Assembly: GCA_937974275.1 (NCBI GenBank)
Contig: CALJIF010000085.1
Coordinates: 1 to 14,650, forward strand
Length of the DNA: 14,650 nt
Origin: an uncultured Flavobacteriales bacterium
Lineage (GTDB): Bacteria > Bacteroidota > Bacteroidia > Palsa-965
Reading direction: 5' to 3'
Below, in pieces: positions 6,641 to 12,767 of the stretch. Every line of letters starts with the position of its first letter. Position 1 is the stretch's first letter. The notes under the pieces were generated by a model that saw nothing but the letters and a program-made list of their open reading frames with translations, did not search any database and was not told where the DNA came from. Position numbers and translations under genes: made by a program.

Positions 6641-7579
6641 TTAGAACTTAGATTTCGTGCGACGAATTTTACCAATCTTGTAATTGATGGTAATAACACC
6701 GAACATGTAAGCGTCGTTGTCGCTGGAATCACCGCGCTGCTGACCGATTGCTGTAGGATCTACACCACCGTTGTTAGCAGCATTAACTGCACCCGTAGTT
6801 GGATTAGCAAAAATATAAGCCGCCTGTTGCAAGAAAGGATCAGTTTGCGCCGCCGCAATAATGTTGCGATCATAATAAACCGTACTCACATCATCGATGT
6901 AATCGGTAAATGTTTTACGCATGCCGTATTCAATACCTACGCTCCAACGTTTATTGATTCCGTATTTCGCCCCGAACCCGATAGGAACGCAAACAGAAAC
7001 ACGACTGTACATGGAAGTATTCGGTTTTAATCCCTGGCCTTCTGTACGTAATTCACGCAAAGAAATCCATTCGCGAATCGGACCGAAATATGCTTTCGGA
7101 TTGTAATAAAAACCACCTACACCAACGAATGCGTATGCCTGAAAGTCGATGTTTTTCCAACCTTTAAGTTTGCGATAATTGTAACGGTGTCCTGCACGTT
7201 CACGCGTGAAGTAAAACTCGATCTGTGAATTGAATTCGAAAATGTTTGAGCGAAAATAAAGATTGCGGTTGTTGCGATATTTTTCCGTGGTTAACGCATC
7301 ACTTCCTTCTACACGTCCCCAAATAAATTGTGCTTTATAACCGACATAGCGCGCTTTACGGTAACGAATGTGAGCACCGACAGTTGGTTGCGTCATGCTC
7401 CATTCCAAATCTTTAAAACCATTGGTTCCAATTTGGTTTGCTCCTCCCAAATCGCCCAGAAAGTTTGCAGCACCAACATCAATGCCTGCTTCCCAACGGT
7501 ACTTTTTGTAACGCTGCGCATCGCCTTCAATTGTTAGAAGTAATGATGCCGCAACTGCAAGTACTAATTTTAACTTCAT
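6641..7579 (-). CDS. DUF6089-like outer-membrane beta-barrel protein
   Basis: The exported protein has 312 residues. An N-terminal signal peptide (MKLKLVLAVAASLLLTIEG, cleaved after about DAQ at 20-22) is followed by a sequence typical of Bacteroidota DUF6089 proteins: an early WEAGIDVGAANFLGDLGG motif, alternating aromatic strands, and a basic C-terminal end after a final strand (FGVITINYKIG). A beta-barrel in the outer membrane is inferred; the biochemical role is unknown. An in-frame ATG at 7597 would add six residues before the signal peptide, but the MKLK start at 7579 fits a signal sequence better and gives a normal 5' leader from the promoter at 7608-7637. The GNAT gene follows after five bases. 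Confidence 0.78.
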   Translation of the reverse strand: MKLKLVLAVAASLLLTIEGDAQRYKKYRWEAGIDVGAANFLGDLGGANQIGTNGFKDLEWSMTQPTVGAHIRYRKARYVGYKAQFIWGRVEGSDALTTEKYRNNRNLYFRSNIFEFNSQIEFYFTRERAGHRYNYRKLKGWKNIDFQAYAFVGVGGFYYNPKAYFGPIREWISLRELRTEGQGLKPNTSMYSRVSVCVPIGFGAKYGINKRWSVGIEYGMRKTFTDYIDDVSTVYYDRNIIAAAQTDPFLQQAAYIFANPTTGAVNAANNGGVDPTAIGQQRGDSSDNDAYMFGVITINYKIGKIRRTKSKF

Positions 7580-7607
7580 AGGGTTACCCATTGCCATTCT
7601 AGGGAAT

Positions 7608-7637
7608 CAAAGATAATCAAAATAAATACTTGAACAA
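7608..7637 (-). promoter_or_regulatory. Bacteroidota-type promoter for the DUF6089-like gene
   Basis: On the minus strand, TTG at 7637-7635 and TATCTTTG at 7615-7608 are separated by exactly 19 bases, matching the phylum's -33/-7 spacing. Transcription would begin near 7603, about 24 bases before the preferred ATG at 7579. Confidence 0.65.
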
Positions 7638-7647
7638 GAGTAGTATC

Positions 7648-8718
7648 CTACGGTGTTTCCATTTTATACACAACGGATTTGACGCGTCTGAGCTCTTTGC
7701 CATCAACTAAATCCGTTAGTATTAAATGTTGATTCGAACGCTCGTCAAGTACCTCGGGTATTGATTTAATAACTCCGTAAGGAACCGATGCTGCATCGAA
7801 AAGTGAACTAATCTCACTAAGGTGTAATGTTTTGAAGCGCTCATTCAGCATATCAAACAATGTAGATCTGTTTTTTACACGAGTGGCGTTGGTACCATAT
7901 AAGTCGGGGTTGAAATCCAACCCTATTGCTGACATTAGTCGATTAAACTGTTCATCATTTCCAACAGCGAGGACGATGTGGTGCCCGTCTTTAGTCTCAA
8001 ATGTTTCCCCGTATGGTGCTATATTCGGGTGAAGGGAACCTTGTAAATGGGACTCAAATGCAGCAGTTAAGTAGTTGGAAGCCTGGTTGGCTAATGATGC
8101 AATGGCTGAATCGTAAAGAGAAACGGTATACAGACCGCCTTTACCGGTCTTTGTTCGTTCCAATAAACCGATCAGTAAAGCTTCTTTTAACTGATGTGCA
8201 CAGAACAAATCAATAAAAGCAACCGGCATTTTTAATGGGCCGCTTTCCGGTGTTCCGTTCATACTCATGAAACCGGTTTCGGCTTGCAAAACCAAATCAA
8301 ATGCAGGTCGCGGATTATTGGGTCCGTAACCGGTAATCTGTCCGATCAGAAGTTTCGGGAATTTATGAAGTAAATGATTTGGATTTAATCCCAACTTATT
8401 TTCATCGCCTGGCTTGAAGTTGACTATGAGAATATCTGCATCGATCAGCAAATCATGTAATTGAACTTTGCCATGTTCGGAAATGATGTCCAGTTCCTTG
8501 TATTTTTTACCCCAATTAACCGCTGCAAAATAGGCTGATGTTCGTTCTGTCGGATTTTCATGGGGTAACTTCCATTTACGGGTGACATCACCGAAACCGG
8601 GTCGCTCAATTTTTAATACGTCAGCACCCAATTCGGCAAAAAACATTCCTACTGCAGGACCGGCAAGTACCGATGCGAGTTCAATAACTTTTAATCCTTT
8701 AAAAGGTTGGTAATTCAT
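7648..8718 (-). CDS. Class III CoA-transferase (CaiB/BaiF family)
   Basis: This family III enzyme would move CoA between acyl groups through a covalent aspartyl-CoA intermediate, acting as an interlocked dimer in the cytosol. It has 356 residues, slightly shorter than the roughly 380-430 of many members. The N-terminal pattern GLKVIELASVLAGPAVGMFF, then ELGADVLKIERPGFGD (29-44), is diagnostic. FDLVLQAETGFMSMNG (140-155) contains D141 at the position of the catalytic aspartate. NFKPGD (100-105) and the late segment GVIKSIPEVL also fit. The acyl substrate cannot be read from the sequence; carnitine, formyl/oxalate, bile acid and 2-methylacyl relatives all share these motifs. The ATG overlaps the stop of the SUI1-like gene by one base (TAATG), so the two are translationally coupled. 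Confidence 0.88.
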   Translation of the reverse strand: MNYQPFKGLKVIELASVLAGPAVGMFFAELGADVLKIERPGFGDVTRKWKLPHENPTERTSAYFAAVNWGKKYKELDIISEHGKVQLHDLLIDADILIVNFKPGDENKLGLNPNHLLHKFPKLLIGQITGYGPNNPRPAFDLVLQAETGFMSMNGTPESGPLKMPVAFIDLFCAHQLKEALLIGLLERTKTGKGGLYTVSLYDSAIASLANQASNYLTAAFESHLQGSLHPNIAPYGETFETKDGHHIVLAVGNDEQFNRLMSAIGLDFNPDLYGTNATRVKNRSTLFDMLNERFKTLHLSEISSLFDAASVPYGVIKSIPEVLDERSNQHLILTDLVDGKELRRVKSVVYKMETP

Positions 8719-9053
8719 TATCCGCCGGCTTTTTTAACCTTGTACCCTAATTGCAGCAATATTTTCAGAATTTTATCGCGCTGGTCACCCTGGATAAGAA
8801 TTTCTCCGTCTTTCACTGATCCCCCAACGCCGCATTGCTGCTTCAGTTTTTTACCCAGTTGCTCGAGGTCATCCGTTTTTCCAACGAATCCGTTAACCCT
8901 GCTCACCATCTTACCGCCACCTAAACGATCGAGAAATATTCGCAATTGTTGATCCTTGGGATCAAATGTAATTTGTTCTTCGGATTGCTCTTCCGGAACA
9001 AAATCAGGGTTAGTGGAAAAGATGAGTCCTCCGTTTGAATTCTTTTTACTCAT
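8718..9053 (-). CDS. SUI1/YciH-like translation initiation factor
   Basis: This is a bacterial member of the eIF1/SUI1 family (E. coli YciH type), 111 residues long. The N-terminal 35 residues are acidic and probably disordered. The SUI1 fold follows: LRIFLDRLGGGKMVSRVNGF (37-56), DLEQLGKKLKQQCGVGGSVK (62-81) and EILIQGDQRDKILKILLQLGY (84-104). In eukaryotes and archaea the family checks start-codon selection on the small subunit; the bacterial members are reported to act on unusual initiation, but their role is less settled. ATG 9053 was chosen over an upstream in-frame start because it begins the family-typical MSKKN end and avoids the terminator of the preceding gene. It is coupled to the CoA-transferase by TAATG. 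Confidence 0.87.
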   Translation of the reverse strand: MSKKNSNGGLIFSTNPDFVPEEQSEEQITFDPKDQQLRIFLDRLGGGKMVSRVNGFVGKTDDLEQLGKKLKQQCGVGGSVKDGEILIQGDQRDKILKILLQLGYKVKKAGG

Positions 9054-9066
9054 GGGATAAAAATAA

Positions 9067-9093
9067 GAAAGCCCCCACATTGTGGAGGCTTTC
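9067..9093 (-). terminator. Intrinsic terminator of the DUF5011 lipoprotein gene
   Basis: A 13-bp stem (9067-9079 with 9081-9093) is followed on the minus strand by a T-rich run. The single non-Watson-Crick position is a G-U pair in minus-strand RNA but an A-C mismatch in plus-strand RNA, so the hairpin is built for the minus-strand transcript. It lies directly before the SUI1-like gene. Confidence 0.85.
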
Positions 9094-9110
9094 AGCGAAA
9101 TAATTTAAGA

Positions 9111-9779
9111 TTACTTCACGTATACGCTTGAACAAACTTCAGTAGAAGATCCGTCAGTCCACTGGTAAGTAATGTTTGCTGTAACGTTGTTACCGCTAGC
9201 AGTGTAAGTTCCTGAAGCAGAGCTTACAGAAGCCTGACCGATCAATACGAACGGAGTAGAAAACGTGATGTTACCACCTGTTAAAGTAGCAGCAACAGAT
9301 ACGCTCTGACCAAATGCACCGAAGTTACCGATAGCAACACGGTTGTTTACAGTAGAAGATGCAGTCCAAGTGCTGTTGTATGGCAAAACAGGAGAAACCT
9401 GGCAAGTGTCATCACCTGTGTAAGCGCCACCTGCGAAATCAGCAGCGTTAACAATAGAAACAACAACTTGTTCAGTTGCAGTGTTACCCGCAGCATCAGA
9501 AACTGTATAAGTTAGAGTGTAGTTACCTGCTGTGTTAGGATCAACAGTTCCTGTTACAGTTACGCTGGTTGTCAAATCACCATCCTCGTCATCAGTTGCA
9601 GTAGCTGTAGGGTTAGTCCAAGTACCCTGACCTGCAGTAGCAGGAAGGTTCTGTGACTGCGCATTACCACCTGTAACAGTGATTGAAGGAGCAGTTGTGT
9701 CTTCTGTCTTACAAGAAGTGAATGTTACTGCAGTTCCAACGAATACTACAGCTGTGATAGCCAAAATTTGCTTTTTCAT
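9111..9779 (-). CDS. DUF5011-type lipoprotein
   Basis: The secreted lipoprotein has 222 residues. The signal peptide MKKQILAITAVVFVGTAVTF ends in a lipobox with C23 (TSC), so it is lipidated and anchored in the envelope. Residues about 28-110 form one immunoglobulin-like DUF5011/HYR-type domain: APSITVTGGN, the hallmark TATDDEDGDLTTSVTVTGTV (59-78), then NYTLTYTVSDAAGNTATEQV. Residues about 113-222 form a second beta-rich region with two cysteines (C126 and C216), near its two ends, that could form a disulfide. Many Gly/Thr/Ser/Asn residues fit an adhesive or structural surface role, but no function is proven. It has its own promoter and terminator, and its preference for GCT, ACT and GGT codons suggests strong expression. 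Confidence 0.85.
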   Translation of the reverse strand: MKKQILAITAVVFVGTAVTFTSCKTEDTTAPSITVTGGNAQSQNLPATAGQGTWTNPTATATDDEDGDLTTSVTVTGTVDPNTAGNYTLTYTVSDAAGNTATEQVVVSIVNAADFAGGAYTGDDTCQVSPVLPYNSTWTASSTVNNRVAIGNFGAFGQSVSVAATLTGGNITFSTPFVLIGQASVSSASGTYTASGNNVTANITYQWTDGSSTEVCSSVYVK

Positions 9780-9826
9780 GTGTTAATTTATTAAAGGTTT
9801 AGTTTGTTAGCTTGTCAAAGACCGTG

Positions 9827-9858
9827 CAAAAGTAGAATCATTTACGGTTGAAACAAAA
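9827..9858 (-). promoter_or_regulatory. Promoter of the DUF5011 lipoprotein gene
   Basis: On the minus strand, TTTTG (9858-9854), 19 bases, then TACTTTTG (9834-9827) matches the TTTG-N19-TAnnTTTG promoter pattern. The predicted start near 9822 gives a leader of about 42 bases. The non-coding gap 9780-9937 holds this promoter and the divergent one below, and nothing else that I can see apart from A/T-rich sequence between them. Confidence 0.75.
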
Positions 9859-9874
9859 TTTTTTTTAAGAAGTA

Positions 9875-9904
9875 TTGACACGAATCAGTTTTAGACTACC
9901 TTTG
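9875..9904 (+). promoter_or_regulatory. Promoter of the repeat lipoprotein gene at 9938
   Basis: TTG at 9875-9877, exactly 19 bases, then TACCTTTG at 9897-9904. This is a full match to the phylum's promoter pattern, with a predicted leader of about 29 bases that is A-rich before the ATG. Confidence 0.75.
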
Positions 9905-9937
9905 CGCCCGGTTAACCAATAAAAAAACTAAACTAAC

Positions 9938-10270
9938 ATGAAAAAAGTACTTTCATTTGTTGCAATCGCTGCCATGGTTTCTTTGGCTGCTTGCGGAAAC
10001 GATGAGGCTGAAAAGAAGCGCATCGCTGACTCAACTGCTGCTGCTAACGCTGCAGACTCAACTGCTAAAGCTAACGATGCTAAGCGTATTGCTGACTCTA
10101 CAACTGCTGCTAACGTAGCTGATTCTACTGCTAAAGCTGCAGAAGCTCAGCGTATCGCTGACTCAACTGCTGCTGCAAACGAGAAAAAAGGTGGTAGCAA
10201 GCCGAAGCCAAAGGCTCCGGTTGTTAACCCTGAGAAGCCAAAAGTTGGCGCTACTCGTGGCGGTAACTAA
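9938..10270 (+). CDS. Small Ala/Asp/Ser/Thr-rich repeat lipoprotein with basic Pro/Lys tail
   Basis: The lipoprotein has 110 residues. The signal peptide MKKVLSFVAIAAMVSLAAC gives a clear lipobox (LAAC, C19). The mature part contains two 22-residue repeats (27-48 and 49-70) and a half repeat (71-81), each built around RIADST and ADSTAKA, so ADST recurs with alternating spacings of 9 and 13. Such alanine-rich periodic sequence favours a long helix or coiled coil. Residues 84-110 form a flexible, basic Gly/Pro/Lys tail (KPKPKAP, EKPKVG). No known family is recognised. It sits between a strong promoter and a strong terminator and uses GCT heavily for alanine, suggesting an abundant protein. A structural envelope role is inference; it resembles the shorter lipoprotein encoded next to it. 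Confidence 0.82.
   Translation: MKKVLSFVAIAAMVSLAACGNDEAEKKRIADSTAAANAADSTAKANDAKRIADSTTAANVADSTAKAAEAQRIADSTAAANEKKGGSKPKPKAPVVNPEKPKVGATRGGN
10016..10180 (+). repeat. In-frame 66-bp tandem repeats (2.5 copies)
   Basis: Two 66-bp units (10016-10081 and 10082-10147) and a 33-bp half unit (10148-10180) lie inside the lipoprotein gene and encode its 22-residue repeats. The copies differ at many synonymous positions (for example CGCATCGCT, CGTATTGCT and CGTATCGCT), so the repeat is not freshly duplicated and the protein pattern appears to be kept by selection. Confidence 0.8.
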
Positions 10271-10290
10271 TTGAATTTTAGTCAATTCAA

Positions 10291-10321
10291 CAAAAAAGGG
10301 AACTTCAAGTTCCCTTTTTTG
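10291..10321 (+). terminator. Intrinsic terminator after the repeat lipoprotein gene
   Basis: A near-complete palindrome has 15-base arms around a single C (10306); the working hairpin is GGGAACTT/AAGTTCCC flanked by A-run and T-run. A weaker 7-bp stem (TTGAATT 10271-10277 with AATTCAA 10284-10290) lies just before it. The symmetric A and T runs would allow termination from either side. Confidence 0.85.
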
Positions 10322-10336
10322 TTAATAACTTATAAG

Positions 10337-10369
10337 AAAGTCCTTAGAAAATTTGTTTCTAAGGACTTT
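10337..10369 (+). repeat. 14-bp perfect inverted repeat overlapping the next promoter
   Basis: AAAGTCCTTAGAAA (10337-10350) is perfectly complementary to TTTCTAAGGACTTT (10356-10369) around a 5-base loop ATTTG. T's follow the stem, so it could act as a second terminator. However, the loop also holds the TTTG -33 element of the promoter at 10377, and the right arm fills the spacer, so an operator role is also possible. Confidence 0.7.
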
Positions 10370-10384
10370 TTAATATTATCTTTG
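10352..10384 (+). promoter_or_regulatory. Promoter of the lipoprotein gene at 10418
   Basis: TTTG (10352-10355), 21 bases, then TATCTTTG (10377-10384). The -7 octamer is a full consensus match. The predicted leader is about 30 bases, ending in an A-rich stretch before the ATG. Confidence 0.68.
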
Positions 10385-10417
10385 CACCATCATTAACCAA
10401 AACAACCAACAAGTAAA

Positions 10418-10663
10418 ATGAAAAAGGTATTCTCTATCGTTGCTGTAGCTGGTATCGTTGCATTCGCATCTTGCGGAGACGCTGCTGAAGCTGCTAAGAA
10501 ATTAGCTGACTCTTTGCGCGCTGACTCTATGCGTTTGGCGAACATCGCTGATTCAACTGCTAAGGCTTTCTCTGCTGATTCTGCAAAGCAAGCTGCTGCT
10601 GCTGATTCTGCTGCAAAGGCTGCTGCTGACACAGCTGCTAAAGCAACTGAAGTTAAGAAGTAA
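10418..10663 (+). CDS. Small alanine-rich lipoprotein, Lpp-like in size and composition
   Basis: The lipoprotein has 81 residues, of which about 63 remain after cleavage at the lipobox FASC (C19). The signal peptide MKKVFSIVAVAGIVAFAS closely resembles that of the preceding lipoprotein. The mature chain is almost wholly Ala, Asp, Ser, Lys and Thr, with ADS/ADT at residues 30, 35, 44, 53, 62 and 70, mostly nine residues apart, and no Pro or Gly after residue 20. A single continuous helix is expected. It ends in VKK. Size, alanine-rich helix and terminal lysines recall Braun's lipoprotein and OprI, though sequence homology is not evident, so this is a comparison and not an assignment. The promoter, terminator and near-exclusive GCT/GCA alanine codons suggest high expression. 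Confidence 0.8.
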   Translation: MKKVFSIVAVAGIVAFASCGDAAEAAKKLADSLRADSMRLANIADSTAKAFSADSAKQAAAADSAAKAAADTAAKATEVKK

Positions 10664-10682
10664 TCTACTTCAAAACGCTACT

Positions 10683-10712
10683 AAAAAGGGCTTCGTTTTC
10701 GAAGCCCTTTTT
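10683..10712 (+). terminator. Intrinsic terminator after the alanine-rich lipoprotein gene
   Basis: A perfect 13-bp stem (AAAAAGGGCTTCG 10683-10695 with CGAAGCCCTTTTT 10700-10712) has a TTTT loop and further T's downstream. It isolates the lipoprotein gene from the E1 gene. Confidence 0.9.
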
Positions 10713-10742
10713 GTTTTTCGTCGCGGTCTTCATAAAAGTGTC

Positions 10743-10750
10743 TAATTTCG
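10743..10750 (+). promoter_or_regulatory. Probable -7 box for the E1 dehydrogenase gene
   Basis: TAATTTCG is one base from TAnnTTTG and identical to the octamer before aroQ. It lies 19 bases before the ATG at 10770 and after the terminator at 10683-10712, where a promoter is required. The -33 element is not clear. Confidence 0.45.
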
Positions 10751-10769
10751 CGACGCTAAACATCATTGT

Positions 10770-12767
10770 ATGATTACGGTTAATTCGCCAATTACTTTTT
10801 CTGCCTCCGGAATTTCAAAACAGGAGTTGATTGACTTGCACAAGGCAATCGTTAAACCCAGAATGATCGAGGAGAAAATGCTCATTCTGCTGCGTCAAGG
10901 GCGAATTTCAAAATGGTTTTCCGGTTTTGGTCAAGAAGCAACTTCCGTTGGTTCGGCTATGGCCATGGATAAAGAAGAATTTATTCTTCCCATGCATAGA
11001 AACCTCGGCGTGTTTACTTCACGTCAATTACCACTGTCTAAACTGTTCCTGCAATTTCAAGGTAAAACAGATGGTTACACGAAAGGTCGTGATCGTTCTT
11101 TTCACTTTGGCACCATAGAACATCGTGTTGTTGGAATGATTTCACACCTCGGACCTCAGTTAGGTTTGGCTGATGGTATTGCATTGGCAACAAAATTGAA
11201 AAAAGAAGGTCGAAGCACGTTGGTTTTTACCGGAGACGGTGGTGCCAGCGAAGGTGATTTTCATGAAGCATTAAATACTGCCGCAGTGTGGGATTTGCCG
11301 GTGATCTTCGCCATAGAAAATAATCAATGGGGATTATCAACGCCCTCATCGGAGCAGTTTCGTTGCAAGCAGTTTATTGATAAAGGAATCGGTTACGGAA
11401 TTGAAGCTATTCAGGTAGAAGGCAATAATATTCTGGAAGTATATGCTACGGTTAAAAAGATCAATGAATCGATCCGTAAGAATCCACGCCCGATAATTTT
11501 AGAATGCGTGACGTTCCGCATGCGCGGCCATGAAGAAGCTTCAGGTACAAAATACTATCCGGAAGGTTTGCAAGATTCGTGGTCGAAGAAAGATCCCGTT
11601 GAAAACTATGAAGCGTGGTTATTGAAAGAGAAAATTATTTCTGCTGCTGACGTTGAAAGTGTGCGTTCTGCAATTAAGAAAGAAATTGACGAAGCGCTCG
11701 AATATGCTTTTGCTCAGCCGCGTCCGACTGCCGATACTGCTATAGAACTTGGCGATGTGTACAAAAAACACGATGCGGCTGTTGTTGCTCCATCAACGCA
11801 AACATCAGATAAACGTTTGATTGATGCGATTTCTGACGGTTTGCGTGAAGCTATGCGCAAGCATCCGGAATTGGTTTTAATGGGTCAGGATATTGCGGAA
11901 TACGGAGGTGTATTTAAAATCACTGATGGATTTGTAAAGGAATTTGGCAAAGATCGTGTTCGAAATACGCCATTGTGCGAATCTGCAATCGTCGGTGCTG
12001 CATTAGGATTATCCATTAAAGGCATGAAAGCCATGATGGAAATGCAATTCGCAGATTTCGTTACGGAAGGCTTTAATCAGATTGTAAATAATCTCGCGAA
12101 GTTGCATTATCGCTGGGGACAAAATGCGGATGTGGTTATTCGCATGCCGACAGGCGCGGGCGTTGCAGCCGGTCCATTTCATTCTCAATCCAATGAAGCG
12201 TGGTTCTTCCATGTTCCGGGATTAAAAATTGTATATCCATCGAATCCGGTGGATGCAAAAGGTTTGTTACTCGCGGCATTTGATGATCCTAATCCAGTCA
12301 TGTATTTTGAACACAAAGCTTTGTACCGTAGTATTTCCGCACAAGTGCCGGAAGGATATTATACGACACCAATCGGAAAAGCAGCTGTTGCGAAAGAAGG
12401 CACAGACTTGACCATTGTTACATACGGCATGGGTGTGCACTGGGCATTGGATACATTAAAGAAACATCCGGATATTAATGCTGAGGTAATTGACTTGCGT
12501 ACGCTGTTGCCCTTAGATAGCGAAACTGTTCTGGCAAGTGTTCGCAAAACCGGAAAAGCTTTGGTGCTCCATGAAGACACATTAACCGGAGGAATCGGTG
12601 GTGAACTTGCAGCATTAATTGCCGAGCATTGCTTCGAACAATTAGATGCGCCTGTAGTGCGAGTTGCATCTTTAGATACTCCTGTGCCATTTGCAGCGGA
12701 ATTGGAACAGAACTTTTTACCGGTAGCGCGTTTTGAAGAACAGTTATTGAAACTGAGTGCGTATTAA
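10770..12767 (+). CDS. Fused alpha/beta E1 component of a 2-oxoacid dehydrogenase (branched-chain or pyruvate type)
   Basis: This TPP-dependent decarboxylase feeds the lipoyl group of an E2 partner. It has 665 residues, with the alpha subunit (about 15-330) and beta subunit (about 348-660) joined in one chain by a short linker near 331-347. In the alpha part, MHRNLG (75-80) and the TPP/Mg motif from GDGGASEGD (155-163) to ENNQWG (183-188) are intact, and RMRGHEEASGTKYY (250-263) is the loop next to the active site. In the beta part, GQDIAEYGGVFKIT (372-385), NTPLCESAIVGAALG (399-413) and GPFHSQSNEAWFFHVPGLK (468-486) are typical. The beta half most resembles branched-chain 2-oxoacid enzymes, but pyruvate cannot be ruled out. 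No E2 or E3 gene is nearby, so these must be elsewhere. The downstream glycosyltransferase is coupled by TAATG. Confidence 0.88.
   Translation: MITVNSPITFSASGISKQELIDLHKAIVKPRMIEEKMLILLRQGRISKWFSGFGQEATSVGSAMAMDKEEFILPMHRNLGVFTSRQLPLSKLFLQFQGKTDGYTKGRDRSFHFGTIEHRVVGMISHLGPQLGLADGIALATKLKKEGRSTLVFTGDGGASEGDFHEALNTAAVWDLPVIFAIENNQWGLSTPSSEQFRCKQFIDKGIGYGIEAIQVEGNNILEVYATVKKINESIRKNPRPIILECVTFRMRGHEEASGTKYYPEGLQDSWSKKDPVENYEAWLLKEKIISAADVESVRSAIKKEIDEALEYAFAQPRPTADTAIELGDVYKKHDAAVVAPSTQTSDKRLIDAISDGLREAMRKHPELVLMGQDIAEYGGVFKITDGFVKEFGKDRVRNTPLCESAIVGAALGLSIKGMKAMMEMQFADFVTEGFNQIVNNLAKLHYRWGQNADVVIRMPTGAGVAAGPFHSQSNEAWFFHVPGLKIVYPSNPVDAKGLLLAAFDDPNPVMYFEHKALYRSISAQVPEGYYTTPIGKAAVAKEGTDLTIVTYGMGVHWALDTLKKHPDINAEVIDLRTLLPLDSETVLASVRKTGKALVLHEDTLTGGIGGELAALIAEHCFEQLDAPVVRVASLDTPVPFAAELEQNFLPVARFEEQLLKLSAY

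Noticed and set aside
6611..7030. 139-residue plus-strand frame opposite the DUF6089-like gene
   Set aside because: It is a shadow of a gene with signal peptide and promoter; its sequence has no domain-like pattern.
9051..9080. Upstream start extending the SUI1-like protein by nine residues
   Set aside because: It would overlap the terminator hairpin of the preceding gene, and the family normally begins near the MSKKN methionine.
10016..10180. Repeats considered as a CRISPR array or satellite DNA
   Set aside because: The 66-bp units are contiguous, in frame and coding, with no spacers and with synonymous divergence.
10393..10632. Long alanine/serine-rich open frame antisense to the lipoprotein gene at 10418
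   Set aside because: It mirrors the GCT/GCA-rich codons of the real gene, has no signal or start context, and the plus-strand gene has a signal peptide, promoter and terminator.
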